DNA from: Aliidiomarina shirensis
GTDB lineage: Bacteria; Pseudomonadota; Gammaproteobacteria; Enterobacterales; Alteromonadaceae
Direction: 5' to 3'
Assembly: GCF_003987345.1 (NCBI RefSeq)
Contig: NZ_PIPP01000005.1
Span: forward strand, 108,197 to 172,196
DNA: 64,000 bases
Shown here: one piece after another, positions 1 to 8,914 of the stretch
How the letters are laid out: every line of letters starts with the position of its first letter
Numbering within the stretch: the first letter of the stretch is position 1
Notes under the pieces: generated by a model
What the model was told of the DNA's origin: nothing
Database searches by the model: none
Seen by the model: the letters and a program-made list of their open reading frames with translations, nothing else
Translations under genes and position numbers: made by a program

Positions 1-1
1 T

Positions 2-88
2 GGCCATCTAGGTGCTAACGTGAACGCCAGCTTTTACCGAGGGGAACGCACAAAATTTGAGCGCAGTAATGTACTCTTTTTAGCGTAA
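2..88 (+). CDS. C-terminal end of an unidentified protein (partial)
   Basis: An open frame enters from the left edge and stops at TAA 86-88, giving 28 residues that end in an alternating hydrophobic stretch (NVLFLA). This resembles the last strand of an outer-membrane beta barrel, but it is too short to assign. It would converge on the sensor gene that ends at 174. Nothing else recognisable lies between 89 and 173. Confidence 0.35.
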   Translation, partial: GHLGANVNASFYRGERTKFERSNVLFLA

Positions 89-173
89 TTAAGCAAGGTG
101 AAAGGGCTCGCAGTACTGAAGTTAATTACCGCGAGTACAATCACCAACCAACACGAGATCATACGCGCGGTGA

Positions 174-3100
174 TTAACCACTGCGTATTGTATTGCGGCC
201 TGCATCCTTAGCTTCGTATAACGCTTTATCCGCGCGCACCATCAAGTTCTGATAATCGAATGCATCATCGATCTCAGCGATACCAATACTCGCGGTAACG
301 TGAATGCCTTCGCTAATATCAGCAAAATCGGTACGGTCGATAGCTTGCCGAATACGTTCACAAATAGCTTTCGATTCAGCACAATTAGCACCTGGGAACA
401 CGATTGCGAATTCTTCACCGCCCCAGCGCGCAACATAATCAACTTCGCGTACAGCATTCACCAAAACTTGCGCAATCTTCTGCAGCACGCGGTCGCCCGC
501 CTCATGAAGATGTTTATCATTAATTTGTTTAAAATGATCTAAATCAAGCACAGCTAAACTCAATTTAGCGCCGTTTCGCAAACTACGCTTGGCTTCAAGC
601 TGTAATCGCTGATCAAATGCACGGCGATTAGGTAAGCCTGTGAGCGCATCTTCATTCGCCAGCGCTTCAAGGGCAGCCGTTTTCTCATCAACTAGGCGTT
701 CAAGCCGTTCTTGGTTTTTCTGCAAGCTACGCACGCGGTACCATACCAAAGCCGCCATCGCAGCCCCTACGAACAGCCAAAACCACCAAGTTTGGTAATA
801 GTGCGGGGCTTTACTAAAACTAATATCCACACTATCCGACCACGTGCCACCTGGGTAACGACTGCGCACTGAGAAAGTAAATTCGCCCGGCGGCAAACTA
901 GTGTATTCCGCTACTCTTAAGCTGCCCCGCGGAATCCACTCATCGTCAAAACCTTGGAGTTTCACTTGATACTGAATATGTGCAGCCATGCGATAGCCCA
1001 AGCCAATGTATTGAAACTCTATGCGATCGTCGTCGGCCGCTAAAGTAGCCCCAGGTTCGAACGAGCCGGCGTTTGATCGCACGCTTTCAATTACTAACGG
1101 GGGTGGATTAAGCCCATGGTTACCAAAATCTTCTGGTGCAACAACCGCTACGCCCTCAGCGCTGCCAAACCAAATGTGGCCATCACCATCAACTACAGAT
1201 GAAGGCCCACCCGTGTTGATCTGGCTACTCGCCATCCCATCGGATTCGACATACTGCGTGGTTGTCACAGTTGCATTAGGGTTCGCAAGCCAATTAGCAA
1301 CACTTTCACGGTTTACCCGGGTAATTCCTCGGCTACTGCCAAGCCAAAGATTCTCTTCAATATCGAATGCCAGAGAAAAATACTTATCTAACGGCATACC
1401 ATTTCTGCGGCTTAACCAGTGCCAACATGAAGGGCTAGACGCACCGTTATGTTCCATCGATTCAGAGGAAGAACTAGAAGTTCCACAATCGGCAGGTGAA
1501 TACACCAAAATGCCGCGGTCGGTGGCGAACCACATTTGCTCTTTAAATGCTACAGCCGCAAAAGTATTGCGCGCCAAGGTTATGTTATCAAGATCGATAG
1601 CCTCAATGCGCCAATCTTCAACGGAATCATAAACACCATTCGTATGAACTTTCGAAATACCGGCCGTCGAAGCTGCCCATAAATCGCCATTCGCATCGAG
1701 CGCCAAGCCGGTTACTGTTGGATCGATTAAGCCATCATCCACAGTGAAAGTTTTTACGTATGTTAATTCACCCGGCGCAGCATGCACGATAACGAGGCCA
1801 ATCGGCGTGCCCAAAGCAATAAGTTCCGAGTCTGGTAAGGTTTTAATAGCACGAACTTCGGCAAGCGGCATACCGTTGGCGCGGCCGAATTTTGCCGTAA
1901 TTTCATCATCAATAACTTGAATCAATCCAAGCGTATATGAGCCCACATAATAGGTGTTGGTTTCCGCATCTTCACCAAACGATAATACTGAAATATCTTT
2001 CAGCTCCTCAGAAACAGGTGCTAAACCCATACTTTCAAAGCGACTAACACCTTCGTTAGTTCCGACCCATAATCGTTGCTGCTGATCCGCCATAACCGCA
2101 CGTACATAATTACCAACCAAACCTTGTGTGCGCGTAAAGCTAGTGAACAACGCATCACGCAATTGCACTAAGCCACCGTGAGTAGAAACCCACATGTTAT
2201 CTTCGCGGTCTTTAAAAATATCCAGTACATGAGGGTTGGGTAAACCATGCTCAACTGAGAGGATACTAATGCCGGAATCGCTAATACGCCCAAGGCCATG
2301 GGTTAAGGTTCCGAACCAAACCGCTTGATTTGGGCCCTCAGCTAAGCTCGTTATCGTACCTTCTATCGGCATTGGCCATGGCTTAAACTCGGTTTCGGGT
2401 TCACTTTGGTAAAACAAGCCGTCGTCACTTGCTGCTAACAACATTCCGTTGGAATGCTGCAACACAGCCCGAACTTGGCTTCCGCTCACCGATGGAATTG
2501 CTTCAAAATCATCCGTTTCCGGCTTGTAACGGGCCAAGCCCGTGTTAGTGCCAACCCATATCTGACGTTCACGATTCGCTACCGGATCGGCCTCGTAAAT
2601 GTGATAAGCAAAGCCACTCGGTAAGCCCTCAGCTTGTTGATAACGATGCATATTCCCTTCGGTATCGTAGCGCACAAAGCCCGCACCTGAAGCTGCGGCC
2701 CACACGTTCTGCTCGTGGTCGATCAGTACTCGAAATACGAATGAGGGTGCTGGCGGCAACGCTTGCCAATTTTCACCATTGTACTTCGACACGCCACCAC
2801 GGGGGCCGCTAATGTAAACTTCATTCGTTTGCGGGTTAAGACCAATACCAACAACCCCCAATTCGGGTACTTTTAATTCATCAAGATTATCAAACACCGT
2901 AAAATCGCGGCCGTTAAAACGCACTGGGCCTTCCCATGTGCCAAGCCACAAATAACCATCGTTTGTTTGGGTAATACCGTTTATTGAGTTGTGCGGGAGC
3001 CCATCGCGGGTGTTCCAATGGCTCAAAGCATACTGTGAAAGTGGTTTACTATTTCTGGAGAACGATTTCAGTTCGTTTTCAGAGCTTTCGGCGGAAACGC

Positions 3101-3233
3101 TTGAACGGGCTGCTCTGTTCTCAGCAGCGTGCGCCGACGGAACACTGCTAGCCCCCAGCAAGCTGAGAAAAATTATCGCTTCAAATAACCCGAATTTATA
3201 CATGTGATTCTTACTTGGTTTAGTGCACCACAT
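174..3233 (-). CDS. Two-component-regulator-propeller / Y_Y_Y / GGDEF diguanylate cyclase
   Basis: A 1019-residue membrane sensor predicted to make c-di-GMP. The N-terminus has a signal sequence ending near SAHA. About 700 residues of beta-propeller repeats follow (recurring W-x-G and 'GLP...' blades of the ligand_beta type), then a Y_Y_Y domain (about 720-805), one TM helix (about 812-834), a short coiled coil and a GGDEF domain. The active-site motif GGEEF is at 938-942. The RxxD inhibitory site (REVD) lies five residues upstream, so both catalysis and product inhibition look intact. The ATG at 3233 is preceded by AAGGAAG at 7-nt spacing. A second ATG ten codons in has no such site. The ligand is unknown. 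The architecture resembles hybrid propeller sensors, with a GGDEF domain in place of a kinase. Confidence 0.9.
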   Translation of the reverse strand: MWCTKPSKNHMYKFGLFEAIIFLSLLGASSVPSAHAAENRAARSSVSAESSENELKSFSRNSKPLSQYALSHWNTRDGLPHNSINGITQTNDGYLWLGTWEGPVRFNGRDFTVFDNLDELKVPELGVVGIGLNPQTNEVYISGPRGGVSKYNGENWQALPPAPSFVFRVLIDHEQNVWAAASGAGFVRYDTEGNMHRYQQAEGLPSGFAYHIYEADPVANRERQIWVGTNTGLARYKPETDDFEAIPSVSGSQVRAVLQHSNGMLLAASDDGLFYQSEPETEFKPWPMPIEGTITSLAEGPNQAVWFGTLTHGLGRISDSGISILSVEHGLPNPHVLDIFKDREDNMWVSTHGGLVQLRDALFTSFTRTQGLVGNYVRAVMADQQQRLWVGTNEGVSRFESMGLAPVSEELKDISVLSFGEDAETNTYYVGSYTLGLIQVIDDEITAKFGRANGMPLAEVRAIKTLPDSELIALGTPIGLVIVHAAPGELTYVKTFTVDDGLIDPTVTGLALDANGDLWAASTAGISKVHTNGVYDSVEDWRIEAIDLDNITLARNTFAAVAFKEQMWFATDRGILVYSPADCGTSSSSSESMEHNGASSPSCWHWLSRRNGMPLDKYFSLAFDIEENLWLGSSRGITRVNRESVANWLANPNATVTTTQYVESDGMASSQINTGGPSSVVDGDGHIWFGSAEGVAVVAPEDFGNHGLNPPPLVIESVRSNAGSFEPGATLAADDDRIEFQYIGLGYRMAAHIQYQVKLQGFDDEWIPRGSLRVAEYTSLPPGEFTFSVRSRYPGGTWSDSVDISFSKAPHYYQTWWFWLFVGAAMAALVWYRVRSLQKNQERLERLVDEKTAALEALANEDALTGLPNRRAFDQRLQLEAKRSLRNGAKLSLAVLDLDHFKQINDKHLHEAGDRVLQKIAQVLVNAVREVDYVARWGGEEFAIVFPGANCAESKAICERIRQAIDRTDFADISEGIHVTASIGIAEIDDAFDYQNLMVRADKALYEAKDAGRNTIRSG

Positions 3234-3318
3234 CTGTATTCTTCCTTAAATACAGCCTTCACTTTCAACGACATATCACCTATTCGTTAAAATGACGGGG
3301 TTTCGTGTACAACACTCA

Positions 3319-4089
3319 CTATTCATCTTTTACGCCCGCTGCATCGGGCACTGTAAGCACTAACGTTACGCGCCGGTTTTGGCTGCGCCCTTCAGCACTG
3401 GCATTATCTGCAATAGGTTGGCTTTGTGCGTAACCAATGGCGCGTAAACGCTCGCTTGCCACCCCTTCAGAGATTAAATATCGTACAACAAAAGTAGCGC
3501 GTGCTGAAGATAATTCCCAGTTACTCGGGAATTTCGGCGTATTGATAGGTACGCTATCGGTATGCCCTTCAACACTAATGTTGTAATCACTCTGGTTTAA
3601 CATATCTACGATTGGTTCCATTACTTTATCGGCAGAGTTACCAATAAATTCAGCTTCGCCGCTACGAAAAAGAATTTGATCATTTAAACGAATATTCAAA
3701 GACCCCGGGCTACTGGATATATCGACCATATCACCCAGGCCTGCTGCGGAAAATTCACTGTTTAAATTATTACCAATACTCAGCAATTCATCGTCAGTAG
3801 TGGTTTGTAGATCAATGCCTAAAACATGCAAAATTGCATTTGCTCGCCTTAGCTCCTCTCGCTCTGCAGGTGACCCACTGAAATCGGCGTTCGCCAAAAG
3901 TACAACAAATAGAATCAACAATAATGTAATGATGTCCATGTAAGTGGTAACCCACTCTTCATCTTCTTGCGGTGGCGTATCATCAATGCCCGCAAAATTT
4001 TGCCGCCGAATCGTTGCGGCTGAATCATAGGATTCTTTTTTCAACGCCGACGATTGGGCTGCTAAGGCGCTTTTCGAAGCAAATCTCAT
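3319..4089 (-). CDS. MotB/PomB-type stator protein with OmpA peptidoglycan-binding domain
   Basis: A 256-residue protein with one TM segment at about 47-65 (motif YMDIITLLLILF). Asp52 sits where the ion-binding Asp of MotB/PomB is found. The C-terminal OmpA-like domain has the peptidoglycan-binding signature (EGHTDSVP, then NWELSSARA, and a closing NRRV). It overlaps the upstream motA-type gene by 4 nt (ATGA), so the two are translationally coupled. This is one of two stator pairs in the window. The TM sequence differs from that of the flagellar-cluster MotB at 55141, so the pairs are not recent duplicates. Whether this pair uses Na+ or H+ cannot be settled from the sequence alone. Confidence 0.88.
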   Translation of the reverse strand: MRFASKSALAAQSSALKKESYDSAATIRRQNFAGIDDTPPQEDEEWVTTYMDIITLLLILFVVLLANADFSGSPAEREELRRANAILHVLGIDLQTTTDDELLSIGNNLNSEFSAAGLGDMVDISSSPGSLNIRLNDQILFRSGEAEFIGNSADKVMEPIVDMLNQSDYNISVEGHTDSVPINTPKFPSNWELSSARATFVVRYLISEGVASERLRAIGYAQSQPIADNASAEGRSQNRRVTLVLTVPDAAGVKDE

Positions 4090-4943
4090 GCAAATGGACT
4101 CTTTTTCGGTGAATCTTTATCATCTTTCGGTTTTGGCTTATCGGCACCGCTATGCCCATTTTTACCATTACCGGAAATATTTAATTCATCTTCCACATGC
4201 GCAAAAAAGGTGGATAGATATTCTCGAATGTAGCTTGGATTCCGGCCTTTCGCGATCAACATTACGCCTTCACGAATCATGTTCATGAGTTGAACCCTAC
4301 GCTCAGTGCGGCGCTCAAATTTAATCGCGATAGGCTTGAAAAATAAGTTTGCTAAAGCAACACCATACAAAGTAGTTAGTAAGGCGAAGGCCATATCAGA
4401 GCCGATTTGCGCCATATTACTTTCACCCATGCCTTGCAACATGTTAACCAAGCCTACCAACGTACCTAACATACCGAATGCCGGGGCAAACATAGCCATG
4501 GTGCGATAAATTTGGGCTTCCGCCTTTTCCCGAATTTTCATCTTTACGATACGCCACTCCAATAACTCCGACATGTCTTGGTGTGGCGTATTGTTAATTA
4601 ACAACTCTAAGCCGGTACGCAAAAACGGATTTTTCACTTGCTCTAGTTGGTCTTCAACTTTGATCAAATTACCTTGTACTAACTGCCGCGCTACATTCAC
4701 CAGTTCCTTTTGGTCGTCTTGTGCATAAAGCCGCTCGTTTCTTAAAACTATCCACAGTACTTTGAATACATTCACTACTTCACGTAGTGGGTAAGCCAAT
4801 AGAGTGGCCGCAAAAGTGCCTCCTAAAACTACCGCTAAGCCGGGAATGTTTACAAAGCTCCACGCATCTTCTGAGGTGAAAAAAATGGCTGAAAACACAA
4901 TAGCCATTCCTGATAGCATGCCAATTAACGTAGATAAATTCAT
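4086..4943 (-). CDS. MotA/PomA-type flagellar stator protein
   Basis: A 285-residue MotA/TolQ/ExbB-superfamily channel protein, partner of the downstream MotB-like gene. It has two N-terminal TM helices, a large cytoplasmic loop, and the conserved TM3-TM4 block (APAFGMLGTLVGLVNML, then a GSDMAFALLTTLYG segment) typical of PomA/MotA. The frame is open further upstream to 5057. I chose the ATG at 4943 because the protein then starts MNLSTLIG directly before TM1, as in PomA, and the 38 upstream residues look non-coding. The pair lies outside the FlhDC-type locus and may serve another flagellum or act as an alternative stator set. Confidence 0.87.
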   Translation of the reverse strand: MNLSTLIGMLSGMAIVFSAIFFTSEDAWSFVNIPGLAVVLGGTFAATLLAYPLREVVNVFKVLWIVLRNERLYAQDDQKELVNVARQLVQGNLIKVEDQLEQVKNPFLRTGLELLINNTPHQDMSELLEWRIVKMKIREKAEAQIYRTMAMFAPAFGMLGTLVGLVNMLQGMGESNMAQIGSDMAFALLTTLYGVALANLFFKPIAIKFERRTERRVQLMNMIREGVMLIAKGRNPSYIREYLSTFFAHVEDELNISGNGKNGHSGADKPKPKDDKDSPKKSPFA

Positions 4944-5181
4944 GGAATTCCGTGTTGTAAAGGTTGTTGTGAAGGTGAAATTACCGAAGGCTGTATATTG
5001 AATGAATAGTAACGAACTTAGCACTTCCTCGTAGTGATGCAAATCAAACCAGAACATGTTTTTAACAAAACTTGCTAGATACGCACGGGTTGTATGTTTG
5101 CTATACTAGCGAATATCTCAAATTTCAGGCCAAAGGCCTTGATTTCAGTACTTTGCCCCAAGATTTGACCAAGGAATTTTA

Positions 5182-6576
5182 ATGACTTCAGCTTTTACCA
5201 CATTGCCGCTAGCAGCTCCTTTACTCACCACGCTTGATGAGCTTAACTACAAAGAAACCACGCCCGTTCAAGCGCAGGCTTTGCCACACGTTCTAGCCGG
5301 TAAAGATGTGATTGTGCAAGCACGCACAGGTTCCGGGAAAACTGCAGCCTTTGCCCTTGGCTTACTGCAAAAACTCAACGTTCAGCGTTTCCGAATTCAG
5401 AGCTTAGTGTTATGTCCCACGCGCGAACTGGCCGATCAGGTAGCGGAAGAGATACGCACTATCGGCCGAGGTATGCACAATATAAAAGTGCTAACGCTTT
5501 GTGGTGGAGTGCCGCAGCGCGCTCAAATTATCTCGCTAGAACACGGGGCGCATATCATCGTTGGCACCCCGGGCCGAATTCTTGATCATTTAAATAATCA
5601 TCGCATCGATTTTTCTGAACTCACTACTTTGGTACTTGATGAAGCCGATCGAATGCTCGAAATGGGTTTTCAAGACGATTTAAAGGCCATCACCAAAGCA
5701 ACACCAAGTGCCCGGCAAACGCTATTGTTTAGTGCCACCTACCCGCCGCAAATCGAACAGCTGGCAGCAGGGCTACTGAAAACACCGGAAACCATTATCG
5801 TGGCCGATGCCCCAGAGCAAAGCACCATTCGGCAAGTATTCTATAGTTTGAATGGCGTGCCACGCGATAACGCAGTAAAGCGCCTACTACAAGAATACCA
5901 ACCCGCAAGTTGCGTTGTGTTTTGTAATACAAAGCGTGCTACTCAAGCTATGGCTGATAGCTTACGGGCCCAAGGGTACAGTGCACTCGCGTTACATGGC
6001 GATTTGGAGCAAAAAGATCGCGATCAAACCTTAGTGCAATTTAATAACCGCAGCGCAAGGGTACTCGTTGCAACCGATGTGGCCGCACGCGGCCTTGATA
6101 TTACCGATCTTGATTTGGTGCTGAACTCTGAAATCGCTCACGATACCGATACCCATGTGCACCGGATTGGTCGCACCGGTCGAGCCGGTGCTGAAGGCTT
6201 AGCCGTTACATTAGTGGGTGAAGGCGAAGAACATGGCTTGAGCCTTATTGAAGATCTACTTGCAAAACAAAATCAACAATACCGTATTGAATTGCAGCCT
6301 TTGCCGGAGCAAAAATTATTAACCCGCCCGCCGCTCGAAGCAGCCATGGTTACCATCCAAATACTGGGTGGGAAAAAGCATAAATTGCGCCCTGGTGATA
6401 TTGTAGGTGCGCTTACTAAAGATGATCAGGTACCCTTTAGTGAGATTGGTAAAATTCAAGTGCAAGCGGCTTGGAGCTATGTAGCCGTTACCCCCGGCAA
6501 AGAACGAGTAGCTCTGCATATATTTAATAATAATCGTCTGAAAGGTCGTAGTTTCCGAGCCTTTCGAGTACGTTAA
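5182..6576 (+). CDS. dbpA: ATP-dependent RNA helicase DbpA
   Basis: A 464-residue DEAD-box helicase that acts in 50S ribosomal subunit assembly by recognising 23S rRNA hairpin 92. All helicase motifs are visible: motif I ARTGSGKT (47-54), PTRELA (80-85), TPGR (129-132), DEAD (153-156), SAT (184-186) and HRIGRTGR in motif VI. The C-terminal 75 residues form the DbpA-specific RNA-binding domain. Length matches E. coli DbpA (457 aa), and long blocks such as HGDLEQKDRDQT are shared. The ATG follows AAGG at 7 nt. It is probably monocistronic. Confidence 0.96.
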   Translation: MTSAFTTLPLAAPLLTTLDELNYKETTPVQAQALPHVLAGKDVIVQARTGSGKTAAFALGLLQKLNVQRFRIQSLVLCPTRELADQVAEEIRTIGRGMHNIKVLTLCGGVPQRAQIISLEHGAHIIVGTPGRILDHLNNHRIDFSELTTLVLDEADRMLEMGFQDDLKAITKATPSARQTLLFSATYPPQIEQLAAGLLKTPETIIVADAPEQSTIRQVFYSLNGVPRDNAVKRLLQEYQPASCVVFCNTKRATQAMADSLRAQGYSALALHGDLEQKDRDQTLVQFNNRSARVLVATDVAARGLDITDLDLVLNSEIAHDTDTHVHRIGRTGRAGAEGLAVTLVGEGEEHGLSLIEDLLAKQNQQYRIELQPLPEQKLLTRPPLEAAMVTIQILGGKKHKLRPGDIVGALTKDDQVPFSEIGKIQVQAAWSYVAVTPGKERVALHIFNNNRLKGRSFRAFRVR

Positions 6577-6613
6577 ATAACAATGTTAGCAGTCTAGCGA
6601 TAAGGGAGAAATC

Positions 6614-7231
6614 ATGAAATTGTATGAAATGGCAGTGGCACCAAATCCTCGAAGAGTGCGCATGTTTCTTGCTGAAAAAGGCTTGCTCGATAAAGTTGAG
6701 CGAGTAGAAATGGATTTACAAAAAGGCGATAACCTCAAGCCCGATTTCGTTGCCAAGAACCCGATGAAAAAAGTACCGGTGTTAGAAACCGACGACGGTG
6801 TTTGTATTTCTGAAACCATGGCGATTTGCCGTTATATCGAAGAATCGCATCCAGAAACACAAAGCCTTTTGGGCGATACGGCGCTGGAAAAAGCACTTAT
6901 TGAACAGTGGCTGCGTTGGATAGATTTCTACTTGTTTATTCCTACTGGCATGAGTTTCCAGCACGGTAGCGGCTATTTTAACGATCGTATGAATTGTATT
7001 AAGGAATGGGCGGAAGATTGCCATGGCAAAGTTATTGAGTTTTTCGACTTTTTAGAAACGCATTTTGCCGACAATGAGTTCGTTTGCTGCAAGCGCTTCA
7101 CGGCAGCCGATATTAACGCTTATACCACGGTGCAATTTGGCAAAACGATAGGTATTCGTGTTGGTGATGATCGTCCTAATTTAAAAGCGTGGCATGATCG
7201 TATTCATGCTCGTGAGAGTGCGAAAGTTTAA
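6614..7231 (+). CDS. Glutathione S-transferase family protein
   Basis: 205 residues with the two GST domains. The N-terminal thioredoxin-like fold has cis-Pro VP at 54-55 and the glutathione-contacting SE pair at 66-67. An all-helical C-terminal domain starts near residue 90. A strong Shine-Dalgarno (AAGGGAG, 5-nt spacing) precedes the ATG. It lies 37 nt after dbpA in the same direction and could be read through from it. The specific substrate is unknown; it resembles the short bacterial GSTs often annotated only at family level. Confidence 0.88.
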   Translation: MKLYEMAVAPNPRRVRMFLAEKGLLDKVERVEMDLQKGDNLKPDFVAKNPMKKVPVLETDDGVCISETMAICRYIEESHPETQSLLGDTALEKALIEQWLRWIDFYLFIPTGMSFQHGSGYFNDRMNCIKEWAEDCHGKVIEFFDFLETHFADNEFVCCKRFTAADINAYTTVQFGKTIGIRVGDDRPNLKAWHDRIHARESAKV

Positions 7232-7253
7232 ACGCCGTTAAACTGCTGTTTAT

Positions 7254-7304
7254 GGATTATGGTGTTGTACTGCGAAACTAAGTTGAGCGTTCAACCCATA
7301 ATCC
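7254..7304. terminator. Inverted repeat between convergent genes
   Basis: GGATTATGG (7254-7262) pairs with CCATAATCC (7296-7304), and the pairing extends through TTG/CAA with one bulge. The loop is about 25 nt. It sits between the convergent GST and YeiH-type genes. It has no good T tract, so termination is possible but not shown. Confidence 0.35.
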
Positions 7305-7324
7305 TATTTACCCGATGCTCCCAT

Positions 7325-8311
7325 TTACCAAGTGATCCAAAGCAACGAGGCGACCGAAACAATTAGCCAGAGTACGATTGCTAACAACATCGGCTTGAAT
7401 CCGGCATTGCGAATGGTGCTAAGCGACATTGAAGCACCTACCAAATACAAACATACCACCAGTAAACGTTTCGCCCATGTAAACAACTCGGTATAGATGA
7501 CCTCGCCCTGAGGAAGTAAGTTGGCAATCACTATCGCTAACACATAGAAGATTATGAAGGTAGGTATCAACTGCACCTTCGGCTTGGATTCCGAAACGGC
7601 TTCTACATTACTGACGGCTGAACCTTTTAATGCCCTTCTCTGCTGAATGCGTTGATACACAAATGCCGAAAATACTGCCACTGGCGCAATCGCAAGCGCG
7701 CGCAATAGTTTTACAGAGGTAGCAACCTCCAAAGAATCACTGCTGTATACCTCCGCGGCACCAACCACCGAAGAAGTATCGTGAATCGCAACCGCTGCCC
7801 AAATGCCAAACTCTTGTGGGGTCATGGCAAGCCAATGGCCAACCATCGGAAATATTATTAAACCCACAGCGTTTAAAACGAATACACACCCCAAGGCTAC
7901 GGCAATTTGATCTGGCCGTGCTTGAATAGTAGGGGCTACTGCCGCAACGGCACTACCGCCACAAATCGCCGTGCCCGCACCAATCAAGGTGCCCGTTTTT
8001 CGATCCATACTGAGTAAGCGTGAAAAACCAAGTGCTAGCACCAGGGTAAGCGTAATAAACACTACAATCATCGGCAAGCTGGTAAGTGCTGCTGATTTCG
8101 CAGCGGCAAAACTAACACCAAAACCCAGCCCAACAATAGAAATTGCCAATAGCTTTTTCACCAGCTTTGCGGGGCTGATTTGCGGTGGCACCCACTTAAG
8201 TAGAGCCATAGCTAAGCCAAGTACTAGTGCCAAAGATGATGAAATGAATGGGGTTAAGCAAAGCAGCCCAACAAACAGGAACATAATATGTTTCAAGGCA
8301 ATAACTTGCAT
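7325..8311 (-). CDS. YeiH/UPF0324 family putative sulfate exporter
   Basis: A 328-residue inner-membrane protein of the UPF0324 (YeiH) family with about ten hydrophobic segments. The family signature is clear: a GAGTAICGGSAVAAVAP stretch followed by the AVAIHDTSSVVGAA loop. Length is close to E. coli YeiH (349 aa). Members are annotated as putative sulfate or sulfur-compound exporters, but the substrate is not firmly established. The gene is followed by a convergent inverted repeat and preceded by an unrelated small lipoprotein gene 52 nt away in the same direction. Confidence 0.88.
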   Translation of the reverse strand: MQVIALKHIMFLFVGLLCLTPFISSSLALVLGLAMALLKWVPPQISPAKLVKKLLAISIVGLGFGVSFAAAKSAALTSLPMIVVFITLTLVLALGFSRLLSMDRKTGTLIGAGTAICGGSAVAAVAPTIQARPDQIAVALGCVFVLNAVGLIIFPMVGHWLAMTPQEFGIWAAVAIHDTSSVVGAAEVYSSDSLEVATSVKLLRALAIAPVAVFSAFVYQRIQQRRALKGSAVSNVEAVSESKPKVQLIPTFIIFYVLAIVIANLLPQGEVIYTELFTWAKRLLVVCLYLVGASMSLSTIRNAGFKPMLLAIVLWLIVSVASLLWITW

Positions 8312-8363
8312 TCAAGCTCCGGTTGCGGTGGTGTTGCAAAAATAACAACTAAAATGATGAACA

Positions 8364-8726
8364 TTAAAGAGGTGAAAACGTAACCTGCACGGGAATTCCG
8401 TTTTCGCTACTAAAAGCCATAGTAATCGTAAGCGCCGACGTTTGTTCAAACCATACCCGTACCGAACAGTTTGCGCGAATTCGGCCAGTAATGAATTGGT
8501 TACCGAGTAACTCACCATTGCAACCTTCGGCGCGCACAAGCACCCAACCTTCGGCAGGTGTTAACACTAACGTTGCTCTTTCTCCTTCGAATACACTGAC
8601 TGATGCTGGGCTAATCTCGCCCTCACCGTAACGTACCGTGGAAACCACATATTCTTCGCCATCAATCTGCTCTATGGCGCAACCGCTGAGGAACAAGATA
8701 GCAATGAACAATAGTTTTAATGGCAT
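8364..8726 (-). CDS. Small lipoprotein with one divergent InlB-type beta repeat
   Basis: 120 residues. An N-terminal lipobox (LSGC, Cys16) predicts lipid anchoring. The rest resembles one unit of the divergent InlB-B / Flg_new-type repeat: a GEGEISPAS start, a VFEGERATLVLTPAEGW middle and an RIRANCSVRVWF end, with a Cys pair (EGCNG and NCSV) that could form a disulfide. These repeats usually occur in tandem in surface proteins. A single lipidated copy is unusual. The function is unknown. It may be co-transcribed with the transporter downstream. Confidence 0.75.
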   Translation of the reverse strand: MPLKLLFIAILFLSGCAIEQIDGEEYVVSTVRYGEGEISPASVSVFEGERATLVLTPAEGWVLVRAEGCNGELLGNQFITGRIRANCSVRVWFEQTSALTITMAFSSENGIPVQVTFSPL

Positions 8727-8914
8727 TTTTACGCCCTAGATTTATGGCTGTTAAACGTACGTTTAGACCTAACTTTGATTGCCGGCGAAACGAATTCTCT
8801 GAATTTAGCAAGTTTCCATTGAAAGCGCCAAGAACTTAGGAAAAATCATCCTGAGCTTGCCGAAATGTATTTGCTCACGCATACTCCAGATTATTCAGCT
8901 TGAGGATATTCCCC

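Noticed and set aside
1021..1632. A 203-codon frame on the plus strand opposite the propeller-GGDEF gene
   Set aside because: It lies fully antisense to a well-supported domain protein, with Ser/Arg-rich composition typical of a shadow frame.
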